Shown here piece by piece: positions 63,670 through 64,000 of a stretch of DNA of 64,000 nucleotides (the stretch's first letter is position 1; every line of letters starts with the position of its first letter). The notes beneath the pieces are model-generated. The model saw only the letters and a list, made by a program, of their open reading frames with translations. It ran no database searches and was not told the DNA's origin. A program made the translations under genes and the position numbers. The stretch spans positions 4,650,001 to 4,714,000 of the forward strand of contig NZ_CP094526.1 in NCBI RefSeq assembly GCF_029910095.1, given 5' to 3'. This stretch comes from Bradyrhizobium sp. ISRA464 (lineage in GTDB: Bacteria; Pseudomonadota; Alphaproteobacteria; Rhizobiales; Xanthobacteraceae).

Positions 63670-64000
63670 ATGCTCGACCCTGTTTCCCGCGTCCGTCGAT
63701 TCAACCGTGCCGTGACATCAGCCGTCGGCGCGCTCGACACGTCGTTTCTGGGGCGCGGCCGGCCGCTTGGGGCGGCGCGCGTGCTGAACGCGATCGGGCA
63801 TGGATGCTCTGAGGTCAGCGACATCAGGGATTATCTCGGCCTCGATTCAGGCCTGATGAGCCGGCTGTTGCGGAGCCTCGAAGACGAAGGGTTGATCGAG
63901 ACGACGGCGCATGGCAGCGACGCCCGCCGCCGCATCTCCCGGCTGACGCCGGCCGGCCGGCGCGAGTTCAACGCCTATGAAGCGATCTCCAATCGGCAGG
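63670..64000 (+). CDS. MarR-family regulator, N-terminal part (3' end outside window)
   Basis: The frame stays open to the window edge (about 110 codons). It shows the MarR winged helix: AARVLNAIGHGCSEVSDIRDYLGLDSGLMSRLLRSLEDEGLIET, then GSDARRRISRLTPAGRREF. The opening (DPVSRVRRFNRAVTSAVGAL) is typical of the MarR-GNAT fusion proteins in which a C-terminal acetyltransferase follows; that half would lie outside the window. No ribosome binding site is close to the ATG. A strong palindrome overlaps the promoter. Confidence 0.85.
   Translation, partial: MLDPVSRVRRFNRAVTSAVGALDTSFLGRGRPLGAARVLNAIGHGCSEVSDIRDYLGLDSGLMSRLLRSLEDEGLIETTAHGSDARRRISRLTPAGRREFNAYEAISNRQ

Overview
This is a GC-rich alphaproteobacterial chromosome segment. 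Gene content, gene order and the many short palindromic intergenic repeats point to Bradyrhizobium or a close relative in the Nitrobacteraceae; this is my recognition, not a database result. No rRNA, tRNA, CRISPR array, prophage or complete insertion sequence was found.

Region by region. (1) 1-16.5 kb is mostly core: the end of rplI, a TetR-thioesterase pair, a secreted c-type haem protein, CFA synthase, dnaB, alr, an exonuclease III homologue, a TSUP permease, radA, cvpA-purF and an SDR. (2) 16.5-29 kb holds a decayed NHL-propeller gene, an orphan branched-chain-amino-acid-type binding protein, an MFS exporter coupled to der, a lipoprotein and a membrane TPR protein, an acyl-CoA synthetase, panB-nnrU and prfC. 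(3) 29-40.8 kb is transport-rich: a guanidinium exporter under what looks like a guanidine-II riboswitch, the Pit/DUF47 phosphate pair, a complete livGF-SBP-livHM operon, dctA beside a frameshifted cytochrome P460 remnant, a GST, an SDR and a Lin0512 protein. (4) 41.1-45.6 kb is a compact type I secretion locus: a small glycine-zipper-like protein, a PrtD-type ABC exporter, an HlyD adaptor and a second low-complexity protein with a secretion-signal-like C-terminus. (5) 45.8-51 kb holds YjbR, SRPBCC, a class III adenylate cyclase, and a DUF899 operon divergent from an unusual winged-helix regulator. (6) 51-61.3 kb alternates MFS exporters with LysR regulators and includes a VapBC module and a GNAT-MFS pair. 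(7) 61.4-64 kb holds a second DUF899 gene, an AhpD-like protein and the start of a MarR regulator.

Signals beyond ordinary annotation. Two copies of a roughly 450-bp structured element (8790-9262 and 63132-63583) have hairpins that keep pairing through compensatory base changes. An identical 23-bp motif lies upstream of both DUF899 genes (49037-49059 and 62334-62356). Two ACGA-loop hairpins precede the guanidinium exporter. The T1SS locus carries a possible glycine-zipper cargo. Clear operators precede tetR, vapBC, a lysR and the terminal marR gene.
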